Assembly: GCA_012960115.1 (NCBI GenBank)
Contig: DUBX01000042.1
Coordinates: 23,364-87,363, forward strand
Source: Porticoccaceae bacterium
GTDB taxonomy: Bacteria > Pseudomonadota > Gammaproteobacteria > Pseudomonadales > Porticoccaceae
Length of the DNA: 64,000 bases
Direction of reading: 5' to 3'
Positions 19,770 through 30,832 of the stretch are shown here, piece after piece. The notes beneath the pieces were generated by a model. That model made no database searches and was not told the DNA's origin. It saw only the letters and a list, made by a program, of their open reading frames with translations. How positions within the stretch are numbered: the first letter of the stretch is position 1; each line of letters begins with the position of its first letter. Position numbers and translations under genes: made by a program.

Positions 19770-21326
19770 CTACTTGACAACAGGTGGTGTTGAGAAAGTA
19801 TGAAATGGTGCCGGAGTAGGTACTGTCCATTCCAAACCTTCGGCGCCTTCCCAAACTTGAGGGTCGTCAATTGGCTTACCCCAACCGATGGTTCGGATAA
19901 CGTTGTACAAGAACAACAACTGGGCTCCGCCATACAAAAAAGCACCAATGCTTGACACCATATTCCAATCCGCAAATTGCAGGCCATAATCAGAATATCG
20001 GCGCGGCATGCCAGCTAAGCCCAAAAAGTGCTGAGGCATAAAGGTAATATTAAACGCGATAAAGGCAATCCAAAACTGCACTTTGCCCATGGTTTCATCG
20101 TACATTCTGCCGCACCATTTAGGCAGCCAATAATAGACTGCAGCCGTGCCACTAAACACCGCGCCGGCTACCATAACGTAGTGGAAATGAGCCACGACGA
20201 AGTAGGTGTCATGGTACTGAGTATCAGCAGCCGCAATCGACAGCATCACCCCGGTAAATCCACCGAAGGTAAACAAAATCACAAAAGCAATACTAAACAG
20301 CATCGGTGTTTCAAAAGTCAGAGCACCTTTGTACATGGTGGTGATCCAATTAAACACTTTGACGCCTGTTGGAACCGCAATCAGCATCGTCGCGTACATA
20401 AAGTACAGCTCGCCAGCAATCGGCATGCCCACAGTAAACATGTGGTGAGCCCAAACTATAAATGACAGAAAGGCGATGGAGGCTGTGGCATAAACCATTG
20501 AAGAATAACCAAACAGCGGCTTGCGGCTAAAGGTTGGAATGATCTGCGAAACCACACCAAAAGCAGGCAAGATAATAATATAGACTTCAGGGTGACCAAA
20601 GAACCAGAACACATGCTGGAACAGAACCGGATCGCCGCCGCCAGCAGCGTCGAAGAAGCTAGTGCCAAAGTTGATATCCATCAGCATCATAGTGACAGCG
20701 CCTGCCAACACGGGCATTACCGCGACTAACAAAAACGCAGTGATCACCCAAGTCCAAACAAACAACGGCATCTTCATATACGTCATACCCGGTGCGCGCA
20801 TATTCATCACGGTAGCAATAATATTAATCGAGCCCATGATTGAAGAAGCACCCATCATATGAACACCAAAAATGAAATAATTAACCGTGTCGGGTGCGTA
20901 GGTTGTCGATAGCGGGGCGTAGAACGTCCAACCAAAGTTGGGCCCACCGCCTTCCATAAACAATGTAGAGGTCAGCATGGCAAACGCAAAAGGTAAAATC
21001 CAAAAGCTTAGGTTATTCATCCGCGGCAAAGCCATATCCGGAGCGCCGATCATCATCGGAATCATCCAGTTAGCTAATCCAACAAAGGCCGGCATAATCG
21101 CGCCAAAAACCATCACCAGCCCATGCATGGTGGTCATTTGAACGAAAAACTCTGGCTTAATCAACTGCATTCCTGGCTGGAATAATTCCGCCCGAATAAC
21201 CATTGCAAAAAACCCGCCAAGCAGAAACATGGCAAAACTAAACCACAGGTATAGGGTGCCTATATCTTTATGATTGGTACTGAAAAGCCAGCGACTAAAA
21301 AAGTTTTGTGAGGGACCGTGAGCCAT
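19770..21326 (-). CDS. ctaD: Cytochrome c oxidase subunit I
   Basis: FWFFGHPEVYIIILPAFG, HDTYFVVAHFHYVM. Confidence 0.97.
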   Translation of the reverse strand: MAHGPSQNFFSRWLFSTNHKDIGTLYLWFSFAMFLLGGFFAMVIRAELFQPGMQLIKPEFFVQMTTMHGLVMVFGAIMPAFVGLANWMIPMMIGAPDMALPRMNNLSFWILPFAFAMLTSTLFMEGGGPNFGWTFYAPLSTTYAPDTVNYFIFGVHMMGASSIMGSINIIATVMNMRAPGMTYMKMPLFVWTWVITAFLLVAVMPVLAGAVTMMLMDINFGTSFFDAAGGGDPVLFQHVFWFFGHPEVYIIILPAFGVVSQIIPTFSRKPLFGYSSMVYATASIAFLSFIVWAHHMFTVGMPIAGELYFMYATMLIAVPTGVKVFNWITTMYKGALTFETPMLFSIAFVILFTFGGFTGVMLSIAAADTQYHDTYFVVAHFHYVMVAGAVFSGTAAVYYWLPKWCGRMYDETMGKVQFWIAFIAFNITFMPQHFLGLAGMPRRYSDYGLQFADWNMVSSIGAFLYGGAQLLFLYNVIRTIGWGKPIDDPQVWEGAEGLEWTVPTPAPFHTFSTPPVVK

Positions 21327-21338
21327 TTAAGTTACTCC

Positions 21339-22496
21339 CTATTGGCTTTGTTTGAAGTTAAGAACGTCGATTGGCTGAACGATATCACCGACATCGTTAC
21401 CCCAAGCATTACGCTCATAATGCACAACAGCGGCAATCTCAACTTCTGAGAGCTGCTCTGCAAAAGACTGCATGGCAGAACCGGCGACACCGTCAATAAG
21501 AATACCGATATGTCCTTCTGCTAGCCCTAATGCGATAGGACTATCTTTCAGTGCGGGGAATACTCCCTCAATGCCTTCGCCGTTGGCTTGGTGACAGCCT
21601 GCACAGGAGCGGCCATAAACTTCTTCGCCTTTGACCATTAGCTCGTCAAAAGTCCATTGCTTACCAATAGTAGAAGCGTAGAGCGCTGCCTCTTCTTTCT
21701 TCCCTGCCAGCCATGCCTCATATTCAGCTTCTTCTTTGACCTCAACGACTACGGGCATGAAAGCGTGGCCCAAGCCACACAGCTCGGTGCACTCACCAAC
21801 ATAGGTTCCGGGTTGGTCAGTCTTAGCCCAGGCCGCGGTAAAAAGACCTGGCACAGCGTCTCTCTTGACGCCAAAATCAGGCACCCACCAGCTATGGATA
21901 ACATCGTTACCCGTGATTAAAAAGCGAACTTTTTTATTGGTAGGAATAACTAGGGGCTGGGTTACTTCACGGAGATAATGCTCACCCTTTGGAGCGCGCC
22001 CATAAATCTCGTCCTGCGATGTGCGAAGCTCACTCATGAACTTAACGCCCTCACCGATATACTCATACTGCCATTTCCACTGATATCCAGTCACTTTTAT
22101 GTCAATATCAGGATTTTCAGTGTCATAAACTTTGAGGAGCGCCGTCGTAGCTGGCACTGCCATCACAATCAGAATGAGCGCAGGTATGACGGTCCAAAGT
22201 ACCTCAACCACCAGATTCTCATGGAAATTTGCGGCCGTGACGCCTCTGGATTTGCGGTGGGCATACATAACATAGAACATAAAGCCAAACACAAGAACAC
22301 CGATGACCGTACAGATCCATATCATGATCATGTGAATGTCATAAGCCGCCTGGCTAACTTCGGTAACTCCTCGGGGCATATTAAGTTGCCGCGTCGCGCT
22401 CTCTGCGCTAACGCTTCCCGCGAGTAACAAACTCGAGGGACTCAGCAAACCCAAGAAAAGCGCTTTCGCTCTTTTCATCATCACTTCATTCTCCAT
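21339..22496 (-). CDS. ctaC: Cytochrome c oxidase subunit II fused to a cytochrome c domain (caa3 type)
   Basis: YVGECTELCGLGHAFMPVVV CuA motif; C-terminal YGRSCAGCHQANGEG. Confidence 0.95.
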   Translation of the reverse strand: MENEVMMKRAKALFLGLLSPSSLLLAGSVSAESATRQLNMPRGVTEVSQAAYDIHMIMIWICTVIGVLVFGFMFYVMYAHRKSRGVTAANFHENLVVEVLWTVIPALILIVMAVPATTALLKVYDTENPDIDIKVTGYQWKWQYEYIGEGVKFMSELRTSQDEIYGRAPKGEHYLREVTQPLVIPTNKKVRFLITGNDVIHSWWVPDFGVKRDAVPGLFTAAWAKTDQPGTYVGECTELCGLGHAFMPVVVEVKEEAEYEAWLAGKKEEAALYASTIGKQWTFDELMVKGEEVYGRSCAGCHQANGEGIEGVFPALKDSPIALGLAEGHIGILIDGVAGSAMQSFAEQLSEVEIAAVVHYERNAWGNDVGDIVQPIDVLNFKQSQ

Positions 22497-22676
22497 GGTA
22501 ATTCACAAAATACGGTTATTTCATACTTTTAACGCAGGCCTTCCATCTAACCCATCTGCTCGCGCGGCGCGATTGTACCAAACAAAGGTACGTTTCACTA
22601 GCGTGAATGGGGTCAAATTTAATAGAACGTGACTGCGTCGTATTACTCTTCAACTTGGGATTGATTATCCGCCGCC

Positions 22677-22919
22677 TCACTCCTTAAGGTCGAGAATTTT
22701 TACCGGACTAATCTGTTGGTCAATTTCATCTTTACTGAGATTAACTCGCGTTTGAATTTCTCTTGGCGACGACGAAATCCGCATTTCATCTTTAAAGCCG
22801 CAGCTAACACACTCCCGAAAATTGACTCCGCCCTCAGAAAAAGCCTGAAGTTTATCCATAACAGCGCACTTGGGGCAGGTAACACCGGCAATAAATCTTT
22901 TTTTAGTTGAAAAAACCAT
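22677..22919 (-). CDS. YheV-like zinc-ribbon protein
   Basis: CPKCAVMDKLQAF...FRECVSCGF. Confidence 0.8.
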   Translation of the reverse strand: MVFSTKKRFIAGVTCPKCAVMDKLQAFSEGGVNFRECVSCGFKDEMRISSSPREIQTRVNLSKDEIDQQISPVKILDLKE

Positions 22920-22953
22920 CACATTATCTTCACAATAGGGAACTCTATTATAT

Positions 22954-23517
22954 ATGGCATTGTTCAATATGGATCACTCTATTCGCTCTCACAGGGGAAT
23001 TTCTCCTAATCTCGGCCTTCGAGTTTATGTCGACCCCGCTGCAACTGTTATTGGTAACGTTTGTTTGGGAGACGACGTGTCTGTTTGGCCTGGGGCAGTT
23101 ATTCGTGGCGACATGCACTCTATTAGTGTTGGCGCACGATCCAATATTCAAGACAATGCGGTGCTACATATTACGCATGCCTCTGATTTCAATCCTGCAG
23201 GCTGGCCGCTAAGTATTGGTGAGGACGTTGTTGTCGGTCATCGAGCAATCCTTCATGGCTGCACTTTAGGTAACCGGATTTTGGTGGGTAACGGCGCTAT
23301 TGTAAATGATGGGGCAATCGTAGAAGACGAAGTAATCATTGGCGCTGGATGCATGGTGCCGCCAGGAAAAACACTCACTAGTGGTTTCGTCTATGTTGGC
23401 AATCCTTGCAAACCGCTACGTGAGATCAACGAAAAAGAGAAGTCCTTTTTTAGCTACTCTCCCTCCAATTACGTGAAATTAAAAAACCAGTATTTACTAG
23501 AGCGTGAGCAAGGCTAA
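22954..23517 (+). CDS. Gamma-carbonic-anhydrase-like hexapeptide-repeat protein (YrdA type)
   Basis: VSVWPGAVIRGDM, IGEDVVVGHRAILHGC left-handed beta-helix. Confidence 0.88.
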   Translation: MALFNMDHSIRSHRGISPNLGLRVYVDPAATVIGNVCLGDDVSVWPGAVIRGDMHSISVGARSNIQDNAVLHITHASDFNPAGWPLSIGEDVVVGHRAILHGCTLGNRILVGNGAIVNDGAIVEDEVIIGAGCMVPPGKTLTSGFVYVGNPCKPLREINEKEKSFFSYSPSNYVKLKNQYLLEREQG

Positions 23518-23520
23518 ATG

Positions 23521-24351
23521 TCAAAGCGTGTTTCGTAAAGCCTTAAGCACCTCGGTGGTGCTCGGTCGCACTCCCCGCCATGAGTAGAACGACTCAGCGG
23601 CCTGCCCAACTAACATTCCCAAACCGTCTGACGCTATCGCGCCGCCGTTTAACGCCCACTGAACAAAGGGCGTTGGCGAAGAACCGTACATCATGTCATA
23701 GCAGGCAGAACCTTCAGCCCCAATTAAACTCTTCGGCAAACTAAGCTCCGATCCATGAAGGCTCGCGCTGGTGCCATTAATAATCAGATCAAACTCTTGC
23801 CCATCTAGCATCTCCAGACTACAGCCCAATAAATAGCCCAACTCGGCAAAATCTTGGGACAGCTTAAGCGCCTTGCTCAGCGTTCTATTTGCAATCACAA
23901 CATGCTGGGGCTGCTGCGCTAAAAGTGGCTCCAAAATACCTTTAACGGCACCTCCGGCGCCTAACACCAGAACTCGCTTAGCTTTTATTGGCCAGTTCAG
24001 CTGATTTACAATATCTCCCACTAGGCCAACACCATCAGTGTTATCTCCAAGCACAGTGCCACCAGGTTGCATGGTCAGCGTATTTACCGCACCCGCTAAT
24101 GACGCTCTTTTGGTTTTATTGGGCGCATAATCAAAGGCGTCCAGCTTGAACGGAACCGTAACATTTAAGCCCTTGCCGCCATTAAGAAAAAAATCGTCTG
24201 CTGCTACAGTGAAATTATTTTCCTCGACCAACTGAGAAGCATACTCCATCTGTTGGCCAGCCTGCTCAGCAAACATTTGATGAATCATAGGCGATCGAGT
24301 GTGGGCAATAGGGTTTCCAAAAACCGCGTATTTATCTATCATCAAACCCAT
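23521..24351 (-). CDS. aroE: Shikimate dehydrogenase
   Basis: [40 protein letters not shown]. Confidence 0.95.
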   Translation of the reverse strand: MGLMIDKYAVFGNPIAHTRSPMIHQMFAEQAGQQMEYASQLVEENNFTVAADDFFLNGGKGLNVTVPFKLDAFDYAPNKTKRASLAGAVNTLTMQPGGTVLGDNTDGVGLVGDIVNQLNWPIKAKRVLVLGAGGAVKGILEPLLAQQPQHVVIANRTLSKALKLSQDFAELGYLLGCSLEMLDGQEFDLIINGTSASLHGSELSLPKSLIGAEGSACYDMMYGSSPTPFVQWALNGGAIASDGLGMLVGQAAESFYSWRGVRPSTTEVLKALRNTL

Positions 24352-25247
24352 TCCTGCTGAATTAAATATTTATCATAAAGCTCCGCTTCATCGGAGCCCG
24401 GCTCTGGTGACCAGTCATAATCCCAGCGCACCAATGGCGGTAGGGACATTAAAATTGACTCTGTGCGGCCGTCACTTTGAAGACCAAACAAGGTGCCCCG
24501 ATCATGAACCAGATTAAACTCCACGTACCTGCCACGGCGATAAAGTTGAAATTTTCGCTCTCTTTCCCCATAAGCCTCCTTTCGTCGACGTTGGAAAATA
24601 GGCATGTAAGCGGATGAAAAGCTGTCGCCAACGCTACGCATAAGAGCAAAGCTCTGATCAAATCCAAGCTCGTTAAAATCATCAAAGAATAAGCCGCCAA
24701 TCCCCCGCGGCTCCCTTCGGTGAGGCAAGTAAAAGTAATCGTCACACCATCTCTTTAACCGAGGATAGAGCTCCATCGAAAATGGATCACAGGCTTTCTT
24801 GGCTGTGCTGTGCCAATGCCGACAATCCTCATCGTTTCCATAATAGGGGGTAAGGTCGTAACCCCCGCCAAACCACCATACCGGATCAGCGCCCTCTTTC
24901 TCTGCAATAAAAAACCGGACATTAGCATGCGCGGTCGGGACGTAGGGGTTTTGTGGGTGTATGACTAAAGAGACGCCCATGGCCTGCCAGCTTCGCCCCG
25001 CTAGTTCGGGCCTGCTCTGGCTGGCTGTAGGAGGTAATTGATCACCATACACATGAGAAAAGTTCACCCCTACTTTCTCAAAATCAGTGCCATCCGCAGC
25101 GACCCTGCTCCGGCCACCGCCACCCTGGTCACGTGTCCAGTTATCTTCACGCCAGGCAACACTATCCTCAGCCTGCAATGCCGAACAAATGTCGTCTTGC
25201 AACCCGAGTAAATAGTCCTTCACTTTTTGTTTGTCGATTGTGTCCAT
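24342..25247 (-). CDS. hemF: Oxygen-dependent coproporphyrinogen III oxidase
   Basis: [43 protein letters not shown]. Confidence 0.97.
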   Translation of the reverse strand: MDTIDKQKVKDYLLGLQDDICSALQAEDSVAWREDNWTRDQGGGGRSRVAADGTDFEKVGVNFSHVYGDQLPPTASQSRPELAGRSWQAMGVSLVIHPQNPYVPTAHANVRFFIAEKEGADPVWWFGGGYDLTPYYGNDEDCRHWHSTAKKACDPFSMELYPRLKRWCDDYFYLPHRREPRGIGGLFFDDFNELGFDQSFALMRSVGDSFSSAYMPIFQRRRKEAYGERERKFQLYRRGRYVEFNLVHDRGTLFGLQSDGRTESILMSLPPLVRWDYDWSPEPGSDEAELYDKYLIQQEWV

Positions 25248-25248
25248 T

Positions 25249-25818
25249 CTATCCTAGCCGAATTACCCCTCCAGTTAGTAAGTCTCTGATCTCACTTTCT
25301 TTCGTTGCCAATCCAATCTCGCCGGCAGTCTGAAAATCTATGTCTTTGCCAAAATAATCTTGTACTTTATGCCCTGTGGCGGCCGCCGGCAAACTTTGCG
25401 GGTTTGCCGAGGTTGAGACAATCGGCCCACCAAATAAATCACAAAGTGCCGCCGCCAGTGGGTGCTTAGTCACGCGCAGAGCAATGGTATTATGTCGGCC
25501 AACAATCCAACGCGGGGCGGAGCCATTATGAGGTACTAGCCATGTCGTCGGCTTAACTCGGTTGTCGCTGAAACGATCGAGCTGGTGTTGGTTCAGTCCC
25601 TGGAGTAGAGACTCAAACTGAGGGGCCTCGCTGGCGATCAAGATCAGTCCTTTATCGACATGACGGTTCTTTAAACGAAGGATTTTTTCTACGGCTACTT
25701 CAGACCAAGGGTCACACCCCAAGCCCCAGACAGCTTCCGTAGGATAGGCAACTACACCCCCTTTTTTAAGGACCTGTGTCGCCTGGACGATTTGAGCGTG
25801 GTCGCTCCATTCACTCAC
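25249..25818 (-). CDS. tsaC: Threonylcarbamoyl-AMP synthase (YrdC/TsaC)
   Basis: [36 protein letters not shown]. Confidence 0.93.
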   Translation of the reverse strand: MSEWSDHAQIVQATQVLKKGGVVAYPTEAVWGLGCDPWSEVAVEKILRLKNRHVDKGLILIASEAPQFESLLQGLNQHQLDRFSDNRVKPTTWLVPHNGSAPRWIVGRHNTIALRVTKHPLAAALCDLFGGPIVSTSANPQSLPAAATGHKVQDYFGKDIDFQTAGEIGLATKESEIRDLLTGGVIRLG

Positions 25819-25825
25819 AAGGTAA

Positions 25826-26332
25826 TCAACTGTTTTTCAGCTTTTCCTGAAGGGCGACATCTTTTGCGATAATCGCCGCAGCGTTAGCTGCACGTTCATC
25901 AATCAATTTTTGATGCATTTCAGGATCAGAAGCGCCGATAATTTGAGCTGCCAAGTAGGCTGCGTTTTTTGCCCCCGCCTTACCAATAGCTACCGTTGCT
26001 ACAGGTATGCCACCCGGCATTTGCACCGTTGAGAGGAGCGCGTCGAGGCCATCTAGCGACCCGTTAATAGGAACACCAATAACTGGCTTTAATGTCGTCG
26101 CGGAAACCGCTCCAGCTAAATGTGCGGCCATTCCCGCCGCACATATAAAGGCAACACATCCTCGAGCATCAGCGTCTGTTACAAAGCTGTGGGTGGCTTC
26201 GGGCGTACGATGCGCGGAAGTCACTTTAACCTCAAAAGGAATATCAAACTTTTTCAAAATCTCAAAGCTAGCTTCCATAACCGGCAAGTCGGAATCAGAG
26301 CCCATTAAAATCGCAACAAAAGGTTTGTTCAT
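25826..26332 (-). CDS. purE: N5-carboxyaminoimidazole ribonucleotide mutase
   Basis: LMGSDSDLPVMEA, VTSAHRTPEATHSF, QMPGGIPVATVAIGKAGAKNA. Confidence 0.94.
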   Translation of the reverse strand: MNKPFVAILMGSDSDLPVMEASFEILKKFDIPFEVKVTSAHRTPEATHSFVTDADARGCVAFICAAGMAAHLAGAVSATTLKPVIGVPINGSLDGLDALLSTVQMPGGIPVATVAIGKAGAKNAAYLAAQIIGASDPEMHQKLIDERAANAAAIIAKDVALQEKLKNS

Positions 26333-26471
26333 AACGTTATTCACTTTACTAATAATTCCGCAGACTACCGCAACCACTGGCGATGTGCAACCATATGAGG
26401 CGCGCTATTCTGCTGTAGGTGACTGAAATTTTGGCAACCTCGAGCTCTGGTGAATCCAATTGCCCTAGGAA

Positions 26472-26702
26472 TTAAACTAGCCTCTGGTAAAACCCATTTT
26501 CATTGGCTATTGTATTTTTCAATTCCAGGGCAACCAAAATTTGAGAGAGCTTTGCTACCGACCACGGGCTAAAATGCATAAGCTCATCCAAAACAATAGG
26601 CTCGTACCCTAAAATTTCAAGGGCTTGATGCTCCTCATCTGTCAATATTTTGGACGCAACCGGAGGCGCAGCTATGGGGCTTTGAATTGAAGTCATGCCC
26701 AA
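26472..26702 (-). pseudogene. dprA: DprA/Smf remnant: only the C-terminal winged-helix domain remains
   Basis: EEHQALEILGYEPIVLDELMHFSPWSVAKLSQILVALELKNTIANENGFYQRLV resembles the DprA C-terminal domain; syntenic position next to the LysM gene; no Rossmann domain upstream. Confidence 0.7.
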
Positions 26703-26706
26703 AGAT

Positions 26707-27750
26707 TTAGTCTTCTGGACTTTTCAAGATGTCTCCTGCCTGAACTGGACTTACCGCTTTCATTACTATGGCATAGGCCATTTTTTTGTAAATAGAAAGT
26801 ATGACGGCAAGGCCAATGCGCCTATCAAGTAACTGAACAGTTAGAGATCCTTGATCATCCTGCACTGCTTTCCCTGGACTAAATATATTCAAGATATCTC
26901 CAACTTGGACTCCCGACTGCTTGCTCTTATTAATCGCAATAATGTCCATTTGCCCGGCAAACAGCGTCATGTTTTCAACGGCTACAACGTGCCCTTCAAT
27001 GCTTTGAACAGGCGCTTTAGGAGAAATCTTTTCCAGCAGGATGGTTTGTTGCGTCCCCAGAATTTTATCTCCCCGGGGGAAAGCTTGTTTTGCTGAAATG
27101 GCCTTTAAAGTCGCGATCCCCTCATCTTGTCTGGCCAGATGAGCCTCACCGAGATGCGACAGCCTCACTCCAAGAACATCTCTGGTAATAGGGTCTAGGT
27201 AGTCATCCTCTTGGCGAAAGACGCCATATTCGGCGTCCTGCATCGTGGCCAAAGTATAAAATTCGTCATTCAAGCCAATCAACATTTGATCTTCAGCACC
27301 TGACAAAATAGAAGGCGCGGTGTTTACTTCAGAAAATGACCTAAACTGAGCGTAAGTTAAGAAACGGTTGATTACTGCTAAGGGCACTACCTCGTTAGCA
27401 GACACGTGCGGCAGATATTTAATTTCAGGCGAAAGCTTACGGTTGCGCACCAGCGTAAGGCGAGGGGCGCCACCCACAAATTGAAGGATAATTAAATCCC
27501 CTGGATAGATCAGGTGGGGGTTCTCGATTTGTGCGTTTTCATGCCATATTTCTGGCCACTTCCATGGGTGCTTTAAAAATTGACCCGATATGTCCCACAG
27601 AGTATCCCCCTTAACAACAGTGTATTGTTGCCGTGCAGTCTCTTTTATCAAATCACTTTCTAGTTTTGCCGCGACTACATCTTGTCCAACCGCTGTCACC
27701 AAGGATGAAAGGAAAAGGAAATATATAAATAAACTTCGATGAGCCTTCAC
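26707..27750 (-). CDS. LysM-domain protein
   Basis: YTVVKGDTLWDISGQFLKHPWKWPEIWHENAQIENPHLIYPGDLI; divergent from def. Confidence 0.88.
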   Translation of the reverse strand: MKAHRSLFIYFLFLSSLVTAVGQDVVAAKLESDLIKETARQQYTVVKGDTLWDISGQFLKHPWKWPEIWHENAQIENPHLIYPGDLIILQFVGGAPRLTLVRNRKLSPEIKYLPHVSANEVVPLAVINRFLTYAQFRSFSEVNTAPSILSGAEDQMLIGLNDEFYTLATMQDAEYGVFRQEDDYLDPITRDVLGVRLSHLGEAHLARQDEGIATLKAISAKQAFPRGDKILGTQQTILLEKISPKAPVQSIEGHVVAVENMTLFAGQMDIIAINKSKQSGVQVGDILNIFSPGKAVQDDQGSLTVQLLDRRIGLAVILSIYKKMAYAIVMKAVSPVQAGDILKSPED

Positions 27751-28027
27751 AGTTGTGGCCTTAGGATTTAATGAGTACGTTAGACGGTTTCCGAAACGGT
27801 AGCATTAATAACGCTTTATTTTTGTGAACTGCGTCACTTCCCAGATCTAAGCGTTTTCAGCCCTACAGCACATGGATCCGCGAGCCCCTTTCCAACCAAC
27901 CGCCCCAGGTATTAGTACCCTCGCAATAGATTTTCAATGTGCTTTCATCTTCATTTTAGTGCTAATCATGTATACTAACGGCGGTAACCCTATCAACAAA
28001 TGTAGTGGCACTCAGAATAGTGAATTC

Positions 28028-28525
28028 ATGGCTATACTAGACATTCTTCAGTATCCAAATCCACGATTGCGCATTAAGGCCTCGCCGGTAAAAGGGGTAG
28101 ATGACTCGATCCGTTGTCTGGTGGACGATATGCTGGAAACGATGATCGCTTCTGATGGTATTGGCTTAGCAGCCTCTCAGGTAGACGTGCATCAGCGTGT
28201 CATCGTCATGGACTTGACTGAAGACCGCTCTCAACCTAGAGTCTTCATTAATCCTGAAATCGAGGTCCTAGATGAAAGTACAGGATCGTATGACGAAGGC
28301 TGCCTCTCTGTTCCAGGCTTTTATGAAACTGTAGACCGTCCAATTCATGTCATGATTTCTGCTTTGGATCGTGACGGGAATGCCTTCAAAGAAGAGGCTT
28401 CCGGACTTTTAGCCATTTGTATACAGCACGAAATTGATCACCTAGAGGGAAAATTGTTCGTCGACTATCTTTCCCCTTTGAAGCGACAAATGATCCGTAA
28501 AAAGATGAAGAAACAGCTGGCATAG
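28028..28525 (+). CDS. def: Peptide deformylase
   Basis: [35 protein letters not shown]. Confidence 0.96.
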   Translation: MAILDILQYPNPRLRIKASPVKGVDDSIRCLVDDMLETMIASDGIGLAASQVDVHQRVIVMDLTEDRSQPRVFINPEIEVLDESTGSYDEGCLSVPGFYETVDRPIHVMISALDRDGNAFKEEASGLLAICIQHEIDHLEGKLFVDYLSPLKRQMIRKKMKKQLA

Positions 28526-28537
28526 GATGTATGTAAA

Positions 28538-29479
28538 GTGAGAATTATTTTCGCTGGAACACCAGATTTTGCTGCATCTCATCTCCAGTCTATTATCAAT
28601 GATAATAGGCATCAGATCTTAGCAGTCTATACCCAACCAGATCGTCCTGCGGGTCGAGGGAAAAAGCTTTCAGCAAGTCCAGTAAAAAAACTAGCTGAGG
28701 CTAATGGTCTTAAGGTATTGCAACCCGCTTCTCTCCGAGAACATGGACAACAAGAATTGATGGCCGATCTGCAAGCAGATCTCATGGTGGTTGTAGCCTA
28801 TGGCCTAATGCTTCCACAGGCTATCTTAGACACTCCGCGGCTCGGCTGCATTAATGTTCATGGGTCAATACTTCCACGATGGCGCGGGGCCGCTCCCATC
28901 CAGAGAGCCATTGAAGCAGGCGATACCGCGAGTGGTGTCACCATCATGCAAATGGATTCAGGTCTAGACACCGGTTCGATTCTCTCAACCTCTAGGTGCT
29001 CTCTAGCTAACGGAGAAACTAGCGGGACTTTATATCAGAGGCTCGCAGTCTTAGGTTCTTCGTCACTAACTGCCATGCTTGTCAAACTTGAAGCGGGCAA
29101 TGCGGTTAGCATCGAACAGGATAATAGTCAGAGTACCTACGCTGCCAAAATTGACAAAGCTGAAGCGCTTATTAATTGGAGTCTACCAGCGACTACTATA
29201 GATCGTTGCGTTCGGGCTTTTAATCCTTCGCCAACCGCTTTTTCATTAATTGAAGGGCAACGATTTAAAGTCTGGGATGCAACTGTTATAGCGGGGTCTA
29301 ATAGCGCGGCGGCGGGACACATAAACTCCTTTGATGCCAATGGCCTATTAGTTGGCTGTGGCCAAGATGCATTATTGCTAAAGGAAATTCAGTTGGCCGG
29401 GAAACCACGAATGCCGATTGGAGAACTACTGAAGTCACGTTCAGAGTTGTTTGCTAGCGGGAAATTACTTGGCCTATAA
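28538..29479 (+). CDS. fmt: Methionyl-tRNA formyltransferase
   Basis: IFAGTPDFAASHL, NVHGSILPRWRGAAPIQRAI. Confidence 0.96.
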   Translation: MRIIFAGTPDFAASHLQSIINDNRHQILAVYTQPDRPAGRGKKLSASPVKKLAEANGLKVLQPASLREHGQQELMADLQADLMVVVAYGLMLPQAILDTPRLGCINVHGSILPRWRGAAPIQRAIEAGDTASGVTIMQMDSGLDTGSILSTSRCSLANGETSGTLYQRLAVLGSSSLTAMLVKLEAGNAVSIEQDNSQSTYAAKIDKAEALINWSLPATTIDRCVRAFNPSPTAFSLIEGQRFKVWDATVIAGSNSAAAGHINSFDANGLLVGCGQDALLLKEIQLAGKPRMPIGELLKSRSELFASGKLLGL

Positions 29480-30830
29480 ACCAAAAAATACGAGGCAACT
29501 GCCTATTCGCGTCGCGGCCGCAGAAGTTGTCGCTCAGGTGCTTCGGGGCCAGTCGCTATCAATGCTACTCCCCGAATATGCCGCTCGCGTTGATGAAAAG
29601 GATCGCGCGCTATTTAAAGAAATATGCTTTGGCTCTCTGCGCTGGTACCCACAGATTTCAATATTGCTAAAGCAGCTGATCCAAAAGCCGCTGCGTGAAA
29701 AAGATTTGGAAGTTCAAGGTCTGATCACCTGTGGTATTTATCAGCTGTTGTATATGCGAATATCAGAGCATGCTGTGGTCAATGAAACTGTTTCCGCCGT
29801 CAATGGTCTTAATCGCAAATGGGCAAAAGGATTAGTTAATGCTGTATTAAGGAGTTTTCAACGGCAAAAAACGGATTTGCTAGCAGAGCACGCTAACAAT
29901 ACAACATTTCAATCTGCTCATCCAAAATGGCTAGTGACCAAGCTCGTTCACGCTTGGACTCAAACCACAGCTGACGATATTATCGCGGCCAATAATGATC
30001 GTGGCCCAATGACTTTGCGGGTTAATCGGCGGCATGGTTCACGCAGCGACTATATACAGCGCCTAGAAAAAGCGGGTATTAGTGCAGTTAAAACAAGGCA
30101 TAGCGCAGACGGCGTCATCCTAGATTCACCCGTCGATGTTACCTCTCTGCCTGGCTTTGCTGAAGGCGATTCAAGCGTGCAAGACGAGGCAGCACAGCTT
30201 GCTGCTGGGTTGCTGTGTTTAAAACCAGGCCTGTCCATATTAGATGCCTGCTCTGCACCGGGAGGCAAAACTTGTCATATTCTTGAGGCGGAGTCCAATC
30301 TCGGCTCTGTTTTAGCACTCGATTCTGAATCTCGACGTATGCCCAGAGTAGAAGAGAATCTATCAAGGCTGAAGCTCGGCGCGGAGCTAAAAGTTGCTGA
30401 TGCTGGCGATCTCGATAGCTGGTGGGATAAACAACCTTTTGACCGCATTTTATTGGATGCTCCCTGTTCTGCAACTGGCGTTATCCGGCGCCACCCAGAC
30501 ATCAAAATACTGCGCAAACCCGCAGATATTGATAAGCTAGCAATTATTCAGGCAAGGCTATTAGAAATACTCTGGCAAACTCTGAGCAATGAGGGTATTT
30601 TAGTCTACGCAACCTGCTCAATCTTGCCGGAGGAGAACGATCAGGTAGTAAAGGCTTTTGTGGCTGGCCACAAAGACGCAGAAATAATGACCATTAAGGC
30701 TAGTTGGGGGGTGGCTACAGATTGCGGCCGACAATTGTTCCCAACCATAAATGGCTCTGATGGGTTTTACTATGCAAGACTTCGTAAAAAACCATCTGTC
30801 GGCAAAGGCGCCGATAAAGGCCCGGAATAA
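29451..30830 (+). CDS. rsmB: 16S rRNA m5C967 methyltransferase
   Basis: DACSAPGGKTCHILE, LLDAPCSATGVIRRHPDIK, ATCSILPEEN; exact start uncertain. Confidence 0.93.
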   Translation: MLAGNYLAYKPKNTRQLPIRVAAAEVVAQVLRGQSLSMLLPEYAARVDEKDRALFKEICFGSLRWYPQISILLKQLIQKPLREKDLEVQGLITCGIYQLLYMRISEHAVVNETVSAVNGLNRKWAKGLVNAVLRSFQRQKTDLLAEHANNTTFQSAHPKWLVTKLVHAWTQTTADDIIAANNDRGPMTLRVNRRHGSRSDYIQRLEKAGISAVKTRHSADGVILDSPVDVTSLPGFAEGDSSVQDEAAQLAAGLLCLKPGLSILDACSAPGGKTCHILEAESNLGSVLALDSESRRMPRVEENLSRLKLGAELKVADAGDLDSWWDKQPFDRILLDAPCSATGVIRRHPDIKILRKPADIDKLAIIQARLLEILWQTLSNEGILVYATCSILPEENDQVVKAFVAGHKDAEIMTIKASWGVATDCGRQLFPTINGSDGFYYARLRKKPSVGKGADKGPE

Positions 30831-30832
30831 CG

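Noticed and set aside
20028-20465. 145-aa + strand ORF antisense to ctaD
   Set aside because: Lies entirely within a strongly supported cytochrome oxidase subunit I gene; low-complexity shadow ORF.
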